NCBI RefSeq assembly: GCF_014805625.2
Contig: NW_023998414.1
Coordinates: 39,592,846-39,656,845, forward strand
DNA: 64,000 bases
From: Glossina fuscipes
Lineage: Eukaryota > Arthropoda > Insecta > Diptera > Glossinidae
Direction of reading: 5' to 3'
Part shown: positions 41,651 to 54,981 of the stretch, piece after piece
Layout of the letters: every line of letters starts with the position of its first letter
Position numbering within the stretch: the stretch's first letter is position 1
Made by a program: the position numbers and the translations under genes
The notes under the pieces: generated by a model
The model's input: only the letters and a program-made list of their open reading frames with translations
Databases searched by the model: none
What the model was told of the DNA's origin: nothing

Positions 41651-43137
41651 CTGACACGAGTGTAACGAAAGTCAATTTTTTAAGAATTGCACGTTATGTG
41701 TTCAAATTTTTTTTTAAACGAGTTCGTTCCGCTAAATTGTGGCTGGTAGGTTTTATTTCCAAAATTAGGAATTCTAGTTGCAATCTATTTCTAGGAATTT
41801 ACACTCGTAACATTTTTTTTCACTTTGATAACGCGACTCGACCCTCTTCACTCAATTAATTTTGCCTTCTGCAAAGATGCCGCTTATATAACTTTTTATA
41901 AGGATGTTACCACTATCTAAATTCATCGCGACATTTTTGTATCAATCCCTCTTCCTATAAAATTTCTGCTAATTATTGTCAATCTTTCCGCGAGACGCCA
42001 GCTCTGTGATAGAAGTGAACCATCATAATTGTGTTTTGGTCTTGCCTTTCTCTTAGAAAATCGATTATTTTTTTTAAAAGCTTAAACAATAAATTATGGG
42101 ATTTTCGTAACGATTGTATTAAAAGTGAGAAAGAGTAAAAACAAAATATGGTTCTTATGGTTTGTTTCAAGGGCTTTGTAAAAAAAAACTTCGTTCAAGG
42201 CAAAACACTTGAATTGTACCCTTCTTGATACTGGAACGCATACTGGCTAATATCTTTATAATCATTACATCATATAGTTACATTTAAATACAATAATGTT
42301 TTTGTTACCTTTTGTTAACTTCAGGAAATTAAATTTTATTAAAAATTCTTTTACTCTTGTTTTTCGTACAAAAAAAAATATTATATGATTAGGATGGCGT
42401 ATGAAAAATAATTATTGATTTCAATTATAAAAAGTATATGCAATTAATTTTATATTCTGCACGAAAATGTTCTTTTTATTCACTTCCTATTTATATATAC
42501 ATAAACATTAAGCTGGTGTATCTTTGAACCGACTTTTTAGAATAAATTAAGAAATATTTTAAAAATTTGATAGGAATGCCTTCGAAAATATAACAAAATG
42601 AGTATCGAATACTTTTATATGTAACTAAAAGACAATGTAAAACTAGCAACTTACATAAATAATGATTGTAGAAAAGCGATATCCTTAGACGGCGCTGATG
42701 CCATCGAGGCCCCATATAACGTTTCTAGCGGTCAAATTGGCAAAATTTATCTGAGTTGGTACTACTTTTAACCGTTAAAATGCATTGCTAAAAACGGCTT
42801 ACATTATACATATATCAAGAAAATAAATTGTAGTATATATATGTTAAAAGAAATAGTACCTAAGACAACCTACGGGCGGTGATCGTTGAAAAAATAATTT
42901 TAAAAAAATGCGATTATTTCATATTTTTTATATATTGACATATATTTATATACATTTTTTGTTTTTATATTTATGCGTATTTACGCAATAGCTTCAATTT
43001 TTCTTCCAATATTTGAATTTTTCCTTTTTTAAGGTTGTGATTAATAAAATTAAGTGTATAAAAGAAAATATTAATTAAAAATTGTTGTAGCGACTATTAG
43101 TTTTTTATTTCCAGCTCACACTGATGTTATCGTTCAT
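41651..43137. other. Non-coding spacer right of the gypsy remnant
   Basis: It may contain the 5' untranslated/LTR side of the gypsy element near 41650-41900. No terminal repeats could be matched by eye. The rest is AT-rich and includes the 3' flank of the UPF0488 gene. Confidence 0.35.
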
Positions 43138-43791
43138 TTATTCAATTACAAAATTAAACTTAAATTGGCTGCCGTTTGTGAAATGCAAACTATTAACTTC
43201 AAGTTCTGCATTATTTTGCAAATGTTGCTCATTATCCTTTGCACAGTCATCGAGTTTTGTGCGAGCATTGAAATCGAAACGAAAGTCCTTACCAGATGTT
43301 AGTATCGCTGATTTCTTAACGAAACTTGATTTTTTAATATTGTCTGAAATTAGATTTGCGTCCTCAGTAAACTTAATTTGCTTCGAGGCTAAAATTATAT
43401 TTTTATTAAGAGATTTAGTTATTTATAAAATGTTCGATTACCTATGCTCATCTTTTTCTCCTCTTCTTTCATTTTGGCCCGATAATCTCCTAACATAGCC
43501 TTCATTATTTGACGTTTTCTGATTAATGGAACATTGGAACTTTTCAGAATTTTTATATTTTTTACGGTGTCAACAGCTAAATAGAATATAAATAAACAAT
43601 TTTCGTCACCACTAAGAAATATAATTTTATATACCAATTTTTTGACTGAGTTTTCCTCCATTCAGTGCTGTTTCCAATTGTTGGATACACCAATATAATT
43701 CCAATTCAAATTGTACGTCAGAATCCGCATCTCTTTTCAAATATGCTACGCCGGCTAATGGTGGCTTCCGCATGGATTTAATGGATTTCAT
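43138..43791 (-). CDS. UPF0488 family protein (C8orf33 / CG14286-like)
   Basis: Three short exons, 43791-43635, 43576-43442 and 43388-43138, splice in phase to 180 residues. Family features in order: a QFELELYWCIQQLETAL helix (human C8orf33 has FQRELAWCVEQLE); the core SNVPLIRKRQIMKAMLGDYRAKMKEEE (human TPLPRKRQVM...GDYRAQM); and aromatic FKFNF/FRFDFN motifs near the C-terminus, here GKDFRFDFNAR and SQFKFNFVIE at the very end. The protein is conserved but its function is unknown. The human protein has been reported as chromatin-associated. Both introns are short (about 50-60 bp), as is common in flies. It is divergent from lic, about 2.2 kb away. Confidence 0.85.
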
Positions 43792-46014
43792 ATTTCTTTT
43801 CTCCTTACTATTTTTAAGGCACTTAGAGCGTAAACATATGTTCTCTTCTCAATGACACAAGAAAGAGCAACACTATGTGAGCAAAAATAAATTAAGTAGA
43901 CATAGTTGCCACACTCATCTATTTTATGAAAATTTACCTCACGACAAAATGTTAAAATTTTTTCTGGAAATAAAATTTAATTTGACTGTCCATAGAAAAG
44001 GAGCTAACACTATAAAACTTGCTTATATATGCACCCCTGGGATAGTCATTCAATACATAAGTGTTACAAATTTTGCATATTTATGAAAGTGGAAGCGAAG
44101 TTTACACTTTGGGGGTAAAGCAAAAAGGACACGATTTTTTTTATACCTGGCTGGTGCGTTATTCTTATATTTGGATCAAAAAGACCCAATGGAAACCGCG
44201 CCACCATATTATATACAAAAATATTATTTAATAAGAAACTGTAAACAAAAACGTAGGGCTTTAGAACCAAAAAGAAATAAATAAACATAATTATAAACAA
44301 CAATGTATAGAAAACAACGGTAAGAAAGTTAATGTTAAGGTAAGTAAGCTTTTTTATTGATTAGTGATAAAGAATAATGATTACATAGAAAATGAAGAAA
44401 AATGAAAACATTGTATAAAACTATTGTTCGCAACATGTGGTGCTTACGGAACTTTTGAATTATATATGTACAGCCTCCTAAACAGGCAATGATTAACATT
44501 TCGCAAAAGATGCGTCTTTCGCTACTTTGGAATTGCATTAACCTTGTTTATTACTTGAAATTTTCAAATTCCAGAATTGGTTTTGTCGGCATTCTTAAGG
44601 TGCGTACACAATGAGGCGTGTTGTCGGTTTAAAACCCTCAAGTGGTAAATACAATAAGCACCCGTGCTACCATTTTGTTTTACAGAAAATGTGAACACAA
44701 ACATACGGATTCAGAATCAAAAATAAAGAAATCAACGTAAACATAAGTAACAAATACATAAAAAATAACAATTTTGTTAATTTTCATAATCTGCGTAAAT
44801 TTAATAACACTATCGTATATTAATTATTTCAAATCTTGGAAACTATCATTTATGCCTCTCTAGTAGAACAATTTCACCCTTTATTGCCTGTTTTCCACTT
44901 ATAAAGAATATGTATATTATTGAAAGATAAACATGAATAAGGTGGAGTCGTAAGCCAAAAAAAGGAAAAACTCAATGTGCGTCAGTCTCCTATGAACGAA
45001 AATTATAATTTTTTATTAAGTAATTAACTATACGTGGACAACAACAAAATTGCCAGAGGATCATAAAACTGTGGGTTTGCAAAGCTTCCATAAATTCAAA
45101 AATTTATTATGGCTACATAGATTGAAAATACGATAACGATTCGCATATATTCTCAATTCTGCAGGACAAATTAGTTTATAAGTTTATAACATTTATGTTA
45201 TATTTTTTTATATATTAATATATTTTAGATAAATATATTATATAGATTTAATTTACAGAGCTATAAAATATATAAACTTTGTAAATTGAATGGTTTCTCT
45301 ACGTAAGAAAACATAACCGGAGCTTCATTATGTCAACGCTCTTAGATCGCAGGGTCGCTGGTAAAATAACTTGAGTTTTTTTGCTAGAAGTAGTGATTGT
45401 TTTGATTAACATTGAACGAAACCATATATTAAGTATACTTTATTTTTTTAATACTATCTTATTGTTGTTAATTTGACTGAATAAAATTTGCACCAAATGT
45501 AAATAAAATTTTGTACAAGTATTAAGAAACAAATAGCGCTGAAAATATATGGGTTTGAAAAAAAAATGGAGTTGATTTGGCAGCATTAAACGAACGACTA
45601 AACCAAACGAAGCACGATAATTTCATTTGCTTTGACAAATAAATCGAAAAATATTGAAACGACTAGTTTATTTAACGAAAATTATAAGAAAAGGTGTCTG
45701 ATTAATAACATTTTGTAAAAGTAAATAAAAAATTTAAAAAATTTTTTTATAATAATTAAAAACGTAAAATACGCGAGGAAATGACGGCGTAAGGGCAAAA
45801 CACGCCGACAAAATGTTTTGATAAAGCACCATAAAAGGTAACATTGTAAAGAGGAAGAGAAAACGAGATCTGAAAATTCGGCCCCCACACTCAAAGTACG
45901 ATAAAAAAAACATTAGAAATATATTAGAAGTGATTTACTTGCAAGTAAAACGAAAAGCACTCTACTTCAATACTTATTAAACATATATCGATATATAAAC
46001 ATAATTTAAAGACA
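43792..46014. other. Intergenic region between divergent UPF0488 and lic
   Basis: No exon or RNA gene recognised. The minus-strand frames at 44064-44303, 44335-44538 and 45682-45894 have no family resemblance. It should contain the promoters of both genes and the lic 5' UTR (roughly the last 100-400 bases). Confidence 0.4.
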
Positions 46015-47884
46015 ATGTCCAGTCGAAGACCAAACCTGCGTATGACCATACAAAAGGATCCAGAACCAGAATTGTAAGAATTACATACAGACCTTACCAT
46101 GTTGTTGATTGATAATTTTTATCCCTTAAGGGTTCCCCCCCGTAATCTCGACTCTAGCACTACCATACAGATTGGCGAACGCACCTTCGAGATTGATGCC
46201 GACAGTTTAGAGAAAATATGTGATTTGGGACGTGGCGCCTATGGCATTGTAGAGAAGATGCGTCATGAGCAAACGAATACTGTTATGGCTGTCAAACGTA
46301 TTACAGCCACTGTAAATCGGAAAGAACAGAAGCGTCTACTTATGGATTTGGATATATCGATGCGTTCCAGTGATTGTCCATACACTGTACACTTCTATGG
46401 CGCGTTATTTCGTGAAGGCGACGTCTGGATATGTATGGAGGTCATGGATACCAGTTTAGATAAGTTTTATCCGAAAGTCTTCAAACACAATCTAGTAATG
46501 GAAGAAAGTGTCTTAGGAAAGGTAAGTGATTGCAGATATATATGTCACAAAAAATTCGCACAATATATATTCGCTTGTCACAAATTCTTTGACTGTACTT
46601 ATTTTATACTTCTACACTTCTATTTAAGAATGGTTAACTCTTATAGATAATTAGGTTTTCACTATCGCAAGGTTGGCATGTGCTTCTCTATAATTTGTAA
46701 CTTTGGATTTTTATAGGAAATGAAACTAAAAATTTGCAATTTTAATAAAGTGCGTCATCCATCTGAAAATGCTGGGCCTCCCTCTGTCGGAATTTCTATG
46801 GATAAAAGAAACGTAACAAATCTTTTTAAGACGTCTAAAAAGAGGACCATACCGAAAACCATATAGATTCTTAGAAATTTTTATTATCGAAAGTAAGGTC
46901 GAAAAGCTGAAAGAAGTGAAGATTGTAAAGATTCACAGAGTAATTATTAGAAACGCAACTTAAGATGTTAGTAGCGCTTCAGGTTGCTTATGTTATCAAC
47001 GTTTTTTTTTATCCTTTAGCCATAAATGCCAAATTTTTTCCTACTTTCTGTGTGTGGCGTGACGTTATAGGCATTGCCGAAACTCCACTTGGCTGCGGTC
47101 GAATAAGTTACTAAGTAACTAGAAATTCATAATCGCCCCCCATAACCAAGCGTGCGCAATGTATCCAAGTTGCAAATGACACAATTGAACATAACCATAG
47201 GTTGGGAAGTTTGAACTTATATTTAAGGAAAGAGTATTGGAGTCTTTACTTTTTTTTTATTTCTTTATTTTTTTATTTTTTATTGCAGATTGCTATGTCT
47301 GTGGTAAATGCTTTACATTATTTACATGCACAATTAAAAGTTATACATCGTGATGTCAAACCATCTAATATACTGATCAATCGCAATGGTGAAGTTAAAA
47401 TGTGCGATTTCGGCATTTCAGGTAAATTGTAAAACAAATAATTTTCTGGATGTGTTCTGAATTTAACCGTTCTGCAGGTTACCTGGTTGATTCAGTGGCT
47501 AAGACGATAGATGCGGGTTGTAAACCTTATATGGCACCCGAACGTATTGATCCTACTGGTAATCCTGCTCAGTACGATATACGTTCAGACGTCTGGTCGT
47601 TGGGTATTAGTATGATCGAAATGGCTACAGGTAAATTTCCTTATAAATCGTGGAAGACACCTTTCGAACAATTACGACAAGTGGTTAAAGATGATCCGCC
47701 ACGATTGGAGCCGGGCGCATTTTCAACAGACTTTGAAGACTTTATAACAAAATGCCTGCAAAAGAATTACACAGCACGGCCCAATTATGAACGATTACTG
47801 CAACATCCCTTTATCTCAGAACATATTAGACGTAATACGGATATTTCAGAATTTGTAACCAGAATATTAGATTTGCCCGAATAG
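46015..47884 (+). CDS. lic: licorne, MAP kinase kinase (MKK3/MKK6 type)
   Basis: Four exons (46015-46073, 46131-46521, 47289-47421, 47478-47884) give 329 residues; Drosophila Lic is about 334. All kinase landmarks are present: Gly-rich loop LGRGAYGIV (52-60), ATP-anchoring Lys75 in MAVKRI, catalytic HRDVKPSN (Asp172), DFG (Asp190), activation segment [11 protein letters not shown] with the dual phosphosites Ser200 and Thr204, and MAPERI. The N-terminus has a short basic docking-type stretch (RRPNLRM). SVAKT is characteristic of MKK3/6, upstream activators of p38 MAP kinases. In Drosophila, Lic phosphorylates p38 kinases and acts in stress and oocyte polarity. Intron 2 (about 770 bp) is the only long one; introns 1 and 3 are 57 bp or shorter. 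The gene is convergent with Prosalpha4, 0.7 kb away. Confidence 0.95.
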
Positions 47885-48583
47885 AAATTTCTTAACGGAA
47901 ATGATGAAAAGAGATACGGGCAGAAGATGGCGGGATTCTTCAAATTTTTATACGTAAATAGCAACGATTGAATATACGATAAACAAATTCAGCAGTATAT
48001 AGCTTTTCTGTCATTAACTCTGAATAGATGCAAGCGCATGAAGAATTTTAGCGAAATGCCGCCATGCATATGAAAAATATTTTGCATAAATTTGATAAAA
48101 TATCTATATTTTTATACATGAAAGAAAGGATTTACAGCAGCTGCTGTGTACGGAACTGGTAAAGTTTAAGTTAGAATACTATAGCCGCGTACGCGTGTAT
48201 TTATGTAATTGTGTCAATTCGTTTTTAATTTATTAAAATTCAAACCTATGTTTGTTTAACCTATAAGTAAAGAAACAACTGTGTCCACATACGAAATATA
48301 TTTTGTAGAACTGTAACAATTTGTTAATATTGAGCAGCAATTTATAAGTGAATCAGATTAAGTTATATAAGAAAATTAAATAAAAAAAATAAATAAACGA
48401 AACATAGCTAAAAGTGTGCAAAATACCACGCGTTCTTAAGTTGATCTTCGGCAACGAAGTTTGATTTTATTTGTAATGTTGTTTACATATCGGGCTGAAG
48501 TAGAAACTACATCTTCTACCTCCAAAAATAAGAAATTTAAATATTTTTATAAAAGCTAATCTGACCTCTACCCGCTGTTGGTC
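47885..48583. other. Convergent 3' UTR region of lic and Prosalpha4
   Basis: No coding sequence. It holds the lic 3' UTR, with an AATAAA-rich segment at about 48376-48400 that is a plausible lic poly(A) signal, and the short downstream flank of Prosalpha4, which runs the other way. Confidence 0.5.
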
Positions 48584-49868
48584 TTATTTTTTCTGTTTTT
48601 TTTTCTCGATTTCTTCTTCCTTCTCTTTTTCGATAATAGCCACGTATTTCTCAATTGTTTGGGTATCGAGCATTTTCAGAGGCTTATTCTTCTCCATAAC
48701 AGCAATTTCTAAGTTTTTCTGACCGGTTTGAGCTACCTCAAGCAAAGCTTTAATCGCTAATTTAACGGCACCCTTCTCTTCAGCAACTTCTTCATCAGTG
48801 TAATGCTTTTCTAGGAATTCCCGCACAGTTTTGGCCGAACGTCCGGTAGCATTAGCCTTCCACTCATAATAAATGCCTGAAGGTTCAGTTTGATATAAAT
48901 GAGAAGTACCGTCGTAATCAAAACCACCGATTAGGCAAGATATACCAAAAGGACGACGTCCATTGCTTTGGGTGTATTTTTGCTTCAGTTGAGCAATGTA
49001 CCTGCAAGAAGCATTGTTTTTCAATGACTTACTATTCATAATGTTCATCATTTTTAGAATATCCATCAAAAGTTTTATAATATATACATATGTAGTCACT
49101 ATTAACGTAAATAATCGAATCAATTTAGTCATGCTCGCGTTTGTTGCCGCCAGTTAAAGACAGATTAAACTTAAAAATTAAAGGTTTGTGCAAAATAAAA
49201 AATTAAAATCTGTGAGATATATAATTTTTGCCACAAAATTAATGCTGCAGATATAAATTACAAAAATAAAAAAGTAAGGCCATAAAAGTAAGGACAAATA
49301 TATACGCAAATCTTTGTATATATCCAACAACAGTCACAGCTTGTAATCTGCTGTATCGGGATTGTCTATGATTCGCTAGTCTACGCACTGCTCGAAGTAA
49401 TGCATATTGAACTATAACGCGTAGCCCAATGTAGTTTTTTTGTTTTAAAATTTTGCTTCCATACCTTGTGATGTATTCCAGAGTAACGGGATCCTCAACG
49501 TTTAATTTATGACTTTGACATTCGACTTGTGCACGATTAATCAGAACACGAGCATCTGCAGTCAGGCCTGCGAAAGCCATTACAACATGATCATCTAAAG
49601 CGCAAATTTTTCGTACAGTGCGTTCTTCTTGTAATTGAGCTACCGATCGCTTTTCCACCCCCAATACTACGCAATTAGCTCCTCTAACACCCACCTATGA
49701 GTGAGATAAAGAAATATTTTCATAGAACTACTTTTAGTTTGCAAATAACTAGGTTAGGTGTTGACCTACCGCTGTTGAACCTTTACGTACTGCTTCCTGA
49801 GCATATTCTACCTGAAGTAAATGTCCATCTGGTGAAAATATGGTGACAGCTCGATCATAACGCGACAT
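48584..49868 (-). CDS. Prosalpha4: Proteasome subunit alpha4 (PSMA7 type, Pros28.1)
   Basis: Three exons, 49868-49770, 49694-49465 and 49001-48584, give 248 residues, the usual length for alpha-type 20S subunits. The N-terminus [26 protein letters not shown] is the proteasome alpha signature that forms the gate. It is followed by [17 protein letters not shown], then [20 protein letters not shown], and after intron 2 [17 protein letters not shown]. The C-terminal helix [15 protein letters not shown] type tail is Lys-rich, as in PSMA7. The subunit sits in the outer alpha ring and has no protease activity. The ring Arg codon is split by intron 2 (AG|G). Exon 2 begins with GTG (Val), so reading it as a start would be wrong. 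The introns are 75 bp and about 460 bp. Confidence 0.95.
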
Positions 49869-50791
49869 TCTTATTAGTTTTTAATAGATTTAAGAGAATG
49901 TTACTTTTTAAGCCGCTTAAATTATCCACGATTATTTGCAGAAATACAAAAATTGTTTGTCAGCCTCAGTGTTGCCGATGTTATTAACAGGCATATAGGG
50001 CTTTTTCTTATTATATTCTCAAAAAAAAAAAAAATATTTAAATTCCCATTTATAACATTTAATGAACCAATATTAAACAGCCTTATGTCGTACGAGTTGG
50101 CAAGACTGTTAATTATTTTGACAGCTGCTTATTTTCTAAATTTCAACAAAAGAAAACGGAGAAAGGATTTTGTTGTTTTTATTATTTTAGTGCTGTTTGT
50201 TGGTGACAGCAGCGAAATAAATGGAAAGAATTTTTGCTTTAGTTATATTTATAATCGTGCAAAAAAAATTGATTTGAAAGAAAAAAGACTGTCAACGCGT
50301 TGTTCTAAATTGTTATGTTTTGTAAAGACTTGAAGAAAAAAAAAGAATTATGCGTACATGCGGTGCAAATATGCAAAGTGAGTGTGGTTGTGAAAATCGT
50401 CATTGTGTCGTACGTAGTTGTCTCGTAGTTAGTCGACTCGTGTAATTTGAAAATAGAAAATTCATTAGTGGGGCCAGTTTACTGTTACTAATAAAATAAA
50501 AAAAAGTAAAAAAAAGCTTCAACAACAAAGTATAGCAAGAAATCCAATTTTAACGGTTTGCGGCAAATGAACAGAAAATAACATAATTCTGAGCTAATTT
50601 TTGCTCTTTGCAAATACAAATATATAAACGGAAATTTCGTTAAAACAAAGAAGTTAATCAGTGAGTAAATTGTCGTTTATAGTGGCAAGACAATAATAAT
50701 AATAATAATAATAATTAAGCGACATCACAAATCAAAATCAATTGCTCTCATCGATATATAAAAATTACGGCGTTAAAGTGGCTATAAAGTA
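49869..50791. promoter_or_regulatory. Bidirectional promoter region between Prosalpha4 and kat80
   Basis: Head-to-head start codons lie 0.92 kb apart, so both promoters and 5' UTRs must be here. A (AAT)n run occurs at about 50694-50716, just upstream of the kat80 start. A 126-codon plus frame at 49953-50333 is Lys/Phe/Ile-rich with no family resemblance and is probably chance. No TATA box was assigned. Confidence 0.45.
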
Positions 50792-50912
50792 ATGGCATTA
50801 GCGCGTAAATTAACAGAAAGAATATGTAAGTATGTGCATATATGTCAGTTTATAGAGATATATTTATTGAACACTTATGTGTGTATATATATATATACAT
50901 CCATACATACAT

Positions 50913-50973
<61 letters not shown>

Positions 50974-51308
50974 CGCTGCACGATAAAATCCCAGCCCAGG
51001 ACCGTATATGGTCGACTACACAAACATGCATTGCCGGATATTTACAGTTGCAGTTGACATTGCATGTTTTTGCCACTTTTGGTTTCAGAGATCTGCACAA
51101 TGATTTATCGCGCTACATATATCACTTTGCCTATTAAAGCTGAAACTAGTTGTATGGAGATATATTTAAATGAACAAAAATATCAACATAATACGACCAA
51201 CTGCAAGGTTATGCAAATCTTTAATGCATTTCTGTAGCCGTGTTATTTGGCCCCATTATCTTTGTTATGTTGCTCTTCATTTGGTATCAGGTTGTTTGCT
51301 TTTGCATT

Positions 51309-51356
<48 letters not shown>

Positions 51357-52301
51357 CACTTAACTCAGTATAGGTGTGAGAAATTTTCTCTTTTCTGTTT
51401 TTATCCCATGTAAGCTCCCCCTCCAGTGGTTTTCGGTTTGTTGTCTAGCCCGCAAACAGTAAAAAAGGAAATTTAATAAAGCACCTTATTTGCGTGGTCA
51501 ACGACTCGTCTTTTTTTTTTTTTTTTGTTTTTTTTGTTTTTCTTTTTTCAACCCCTTTGTATTGAAACACATGTGAAAAAAGCAAGGATAGCCGGTTTTT
51601 TGTTTTGCGATTCGACACACCTGATATGTCAAGCTTTGCGAAGCGTGTGGGTCGGTTGTATGGAAAATCTTTGGTGAGAGAGCTTCAATGATACTTTCTT
51701 TTTTTTTTTTTTTTCTTCTGTTTCTCTTAAATACTTATATCTGCTGTTTTAAAGATTAGCTTATGTGATTTAGAATTTTTTTAATTTTTAGATGAAATAA
51801 AGGCTCATAATGGTAATGTTAATTGTTTGGATGTCGGTGAAACCGGTCGTGTCTTAGTAACCGGAGGTCAGGACCGCAATGTCAACCTCTGGGCCATTGG
51901 CCAAACAGAATGCTTTATGGTAAGTAATACGTATAAATATATATAACTATCTATACATATATATGTATAGATCTTGTATATACGTAACATAGACGCATAC
52001 ATATTTACATAAATACACGTTTGATAGATAAACTTCAGCCCAGGCTTTTCATTCAAATATTCTTTATAATAATCATTTTGCAGTCGCTAACTGGACATAA
52101 TCGGCCCATAGATTGCGTACGTTTTGCTTACAATGATGATTTTGTTTACTCAGCCGACGATATTGGTATTATAAGGAGATGGGATTTAAACGCTCAAACA
52201 ATTTGCTCTACCTTAAATGGACACATGAAAAGTGTTCGCACATTAGATTTTAATCCGTCCGGTGAATATGTGGTTTCTGGTAGCAATGATACCACAGTCA
52301 G
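50792..52301 (+). CDS. kat80: Katanin p80 WD40 subunit (kat80), first three exons, 3' part not found
   Basis: Exons 50792-50825, 51792-51919 and 52084-52301 splice in phase to the first 126 residues. The start MALARKLTERIYEIKAHN is followed by WD40 repeats: GGQDRNVNLWAIG, then SLTGHNRPIDCVRFAYNDDFVYSADD with RRWDL, then LNGHMKSVRTLDFNPSGEYVVSGSNDTTVR. This is the N-terminal beta-propeller of katanin p80, the regulatory/targeting partner of the katanin p60 microtubule-severing ATPase. The final exon ends with a good AG|GTAAGTG donor, so the transcript must continue. However, no exon with the next WD repeat was recognised before Mfe2. The full protein should be several hundred residues longer. 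Intron 1 holds two long TA microsatellites. Confidence 0.85.
50884..50974. repeat. (TA)n/(CA)n microsatellite in kat80 intron 1
   Basis: Compound TA, CATA and CA tract ending in a long TA run. Confidence 0.9.
51310..51358. repeat. (TA)n microsatellite in kat80 intron 1
   Basis: About 20 TA units plus a TGTATATA end. Confidence 0.9.
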
Positions 52302-53064
52302 GTAAGTGTATTATTTATCGTCTATCTTCAGTTAATCATATTTTCATCTTTTCATCATACAAGATTATACGCTATATTAAATTATTAAATTGTTGCATAA
52401 ATACTTCAGAAAATTAACATATGTACATTTGAGATACACTTGTTGTATTGAAAGATTTTTCTTTCTATTTTTTATATACATCGGTAGTAGGTTGAGTTTG
52501 TTATAATGCAATTAAAGCAATATTTATGGTTATTATTGCTATAACAAAACATGGATAAAACAGCATAACAGCCATGTTTAATGTAAGTGTTAGGAATTGT
52601 TTTTTTTTTTTGTTTTGCATCTGTCTACACCCACCTACCCAGCCAGCTAAGCAGTTGAATACATTTAGTTATATACGTTATATAGTAACTGCTCAAGTCA
52701 ATTTAGTCTACGAGCGGTGTTAATATTGCAAGCTATTCATCACATATTTTGCCACCAGTTAAACGCTATTGAAAAAAATCACTTTAAATTGTATTGTTGT
52801 ATGTTCGAGTATTCTTTCCTTAGTATTGCTACGCTTATGTATATTATAATTATCTTCGCTTATTTTATATTCGCCAATGGAGGAGGATCAAGATACAATA
52901 ATTTTGCTAATCCGTTTGTAACAGTTAATAATAGGCAGCACTTGATACGATATTTCAACCTACCTTGTGCATATGCATATATGCTTAATGAATATGAAAT
53001 TATGAATGGAACCATTTAGCCATGCCTTCTATTCTATATAGAGGGATTGAGATTGACTGCAACT

Positions 53065-53140
53065 TCTATTATACCGTTTGGTTTAGAATCATTTTTTGAA
53101 TTGATTTAATCTAACCGTCCATATAGTATTATGTGGCAAA
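53065..53140 (+). repeat. Fragment of interspersed repeat (TATACC ... AGAATCATTTT ... CCGTC)
   Basis: Shares TATACCG, a central AGAATCATTTTxTGAATxGAT and an AACCGTCC end with segments at 58105-58165 and 58340-58400. Confidence 0.5.
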
Positions 53141-54821
53141 TGTGGACACCATAGGTCAGTTTTGTGAACAACAATCTCAATATTTCTTTTTAATCTTTTT
53201 TTTTGTTTTGTTTTTGTTTTTTAAATAAGTGTGACTAATTACACGGGGTGATTCCTTATGACAACTATTTAAGAAAAAGAACGAAGGAATATGGAAATGG
53301 TGGACGCGGGCTAGTGCGTGTGTGCCCAATCGAGAAGTATTATGCCTTTATCGGCTGAGCCCTCACTATAGTGGCACACCAAAATAAACTCTACTGCACT
53401 TGAGAACATTGACTTGCTAGTTCCGAGTTTTACATACTCCGCCATCCCGCCGCGGAATGCTTGTAAGAAGTAAGCCTTTAGAAGGCAGTAATGAATAATT
53501 TTTTGAATGTATTAGGCTAAGTGGTATACGAAAAAAGGAACCGCGCTCGATCACGTTTCTATTTGTTTTATCAGCGTAAGTTACAGAATTGCTCAGTAGT
53601 TTTACGCATTTCTTCTCACCTTCAGTCCGAGATTTTAAACGAATTCAGGCATATCTCTTTCCATTCTTGTAGAGGGTAGCAATGTATTCAATTTATGCTA
53701 TCCATGGTTATGAAAATGCGAATGAAATCTGGTAACTATTTGCGTCCTCCTTAGCCACGTCCACTATAATTGTAATATTAATTTCAAAAACAATGCCACA
53801 TTCATTTAATCAGTTTAAGATTGTGTAACACGTACACAATGCACAATCGATCGGGATGTGCACTCATGTCTTCTCGCACGAGCACATATATGTATCGCAC
53901 ATTCTTACTTCAAATTTACAGATCGAATTTGTTATTTCGCCCAAGCCGTTTAGAAGAAGGACTTAAACTGACCTAATTAAATAATAAATGTTTTGGTAAA
54001 TACAAAAAAATATAGATATATATATATGTATTTCCAAACAACTTACATAAGGTAATAAATGGTACGAAACGATGCCATACCATATCACTTTTAAATATAT
54101 AAAACGCTAACTAAGGGATCGATCTATATGTCTTTGCCGTAGATGGTGGGTACTCAAGATTCGGTTCAAAGTGTATGCGGTTTTCCTATTTAGTTATTAT
54201 TCAACATGACAGCAATCGTAACAACAATAATAAGCGCTCTGTCTGCGCCAACAAAGGAAGGTTTAAATGCGTGCATGCATATGTATGCATATATACAGAG
54301 CGAGCACATCTCTTATTGTTGTTTAAAAGAAAAATGAATTTCACATATTTCAAAAGTTTAAAATCATTTTGGTTACATATAATACCAGACTTTCTTAATG
54401 TTTTTCTTTTTTTTTTGCGTTTTTTTTTTTGCTGTTTACATTTTTCGCCATCTGGTCTTAAATCTTAAATTCGAGCAAAAAGTAATCGCAATTCGGAGAT
54501 AATTTAAATAATTCTTATTTTTATATTTATTTGATTCTATGAAATATGTTGGAGCCCAATGCGTGTAATTGAATTATGTGCTAATCGAACTTGAAAGGCA
54601 AACACTGCCTTTAAAAAATACGAGGTATGAGGAGAAGAGTTTGTGCGACGCTGAGCGAGGTTTTAAGAGAAAACATATGCATATCGGTGACATGAGATGA
54701 TGGTTTATTTTTCGAAAAACAGAATTTTTAACATAACCGAATACTATGTATTATGTATGTGTTTAAAAAGACGGCAAAGACACATGTTAAAGTCAATAAG
54801 AGCAAGCTGATTACAATTTAA

Positions 54822-54981
54822 CCTCTAATCAGGTCCGTCTGAGTGGCCGGGTAGGCTAGTCTCGACCACGACCAACTCAATGGTCGTGTATTCATCAAAT
54901 CTCAAATGCGTAGCGTTTTGATAAAGTGCTTTACACTTAGAATTTATTCTCTGCCTAAAATAATAATAATAACCCTCTAAT
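54822..54981 (+). mobile_element. tRNA-derived SINE, copy 2
   Basis: The body is about 54830-54973. It is flanked by CCTCTAAT at 54822-54829 and 54974-54981, a likely target-site duplication. It starts with a GTCTGAGTGGCCGGGTAGGC A-box region, has a CAAATCTCAAATGC block identical to copy 1 downstream of the B-box, and ends in an (AAT)n tail. Compared with copy 1 it has a different middle (ACGACCAACTCAATGGTCGT, itself an imperfect inverted repeat) and is about 30 bp shorter. Confidence 0.7.

Noticed and set aside
43124..43498. Plus-strand 124-codon frame
   Set aside because: It is antisense to the UPF0488 exons, which carry the conserved signature on the minus strand.
49465..49694. A proteasome frame starting at 49694 and running through to 49239 as a separate 151-residue protein
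   Set aside because: The first codon is GTG just after a TAG acceptor, and the frame past 49465 crosses a GTATGG donor. It is exon 2 of Prosalpha4 read into its intron.
49953..50333. 126-codon plus-strand frame between Prosalpha4 and kat80
   Set aside because: Lys/Ile/Phe-biased composition with a poly(A) run, no recognisable domain, and a position in a divergent promoter region. Probably chance.
50884..51137. Several Tyr/Ile-rich frames in kat80 intron 1
   Set aside because: They are translations of TA and CA microsatellites.
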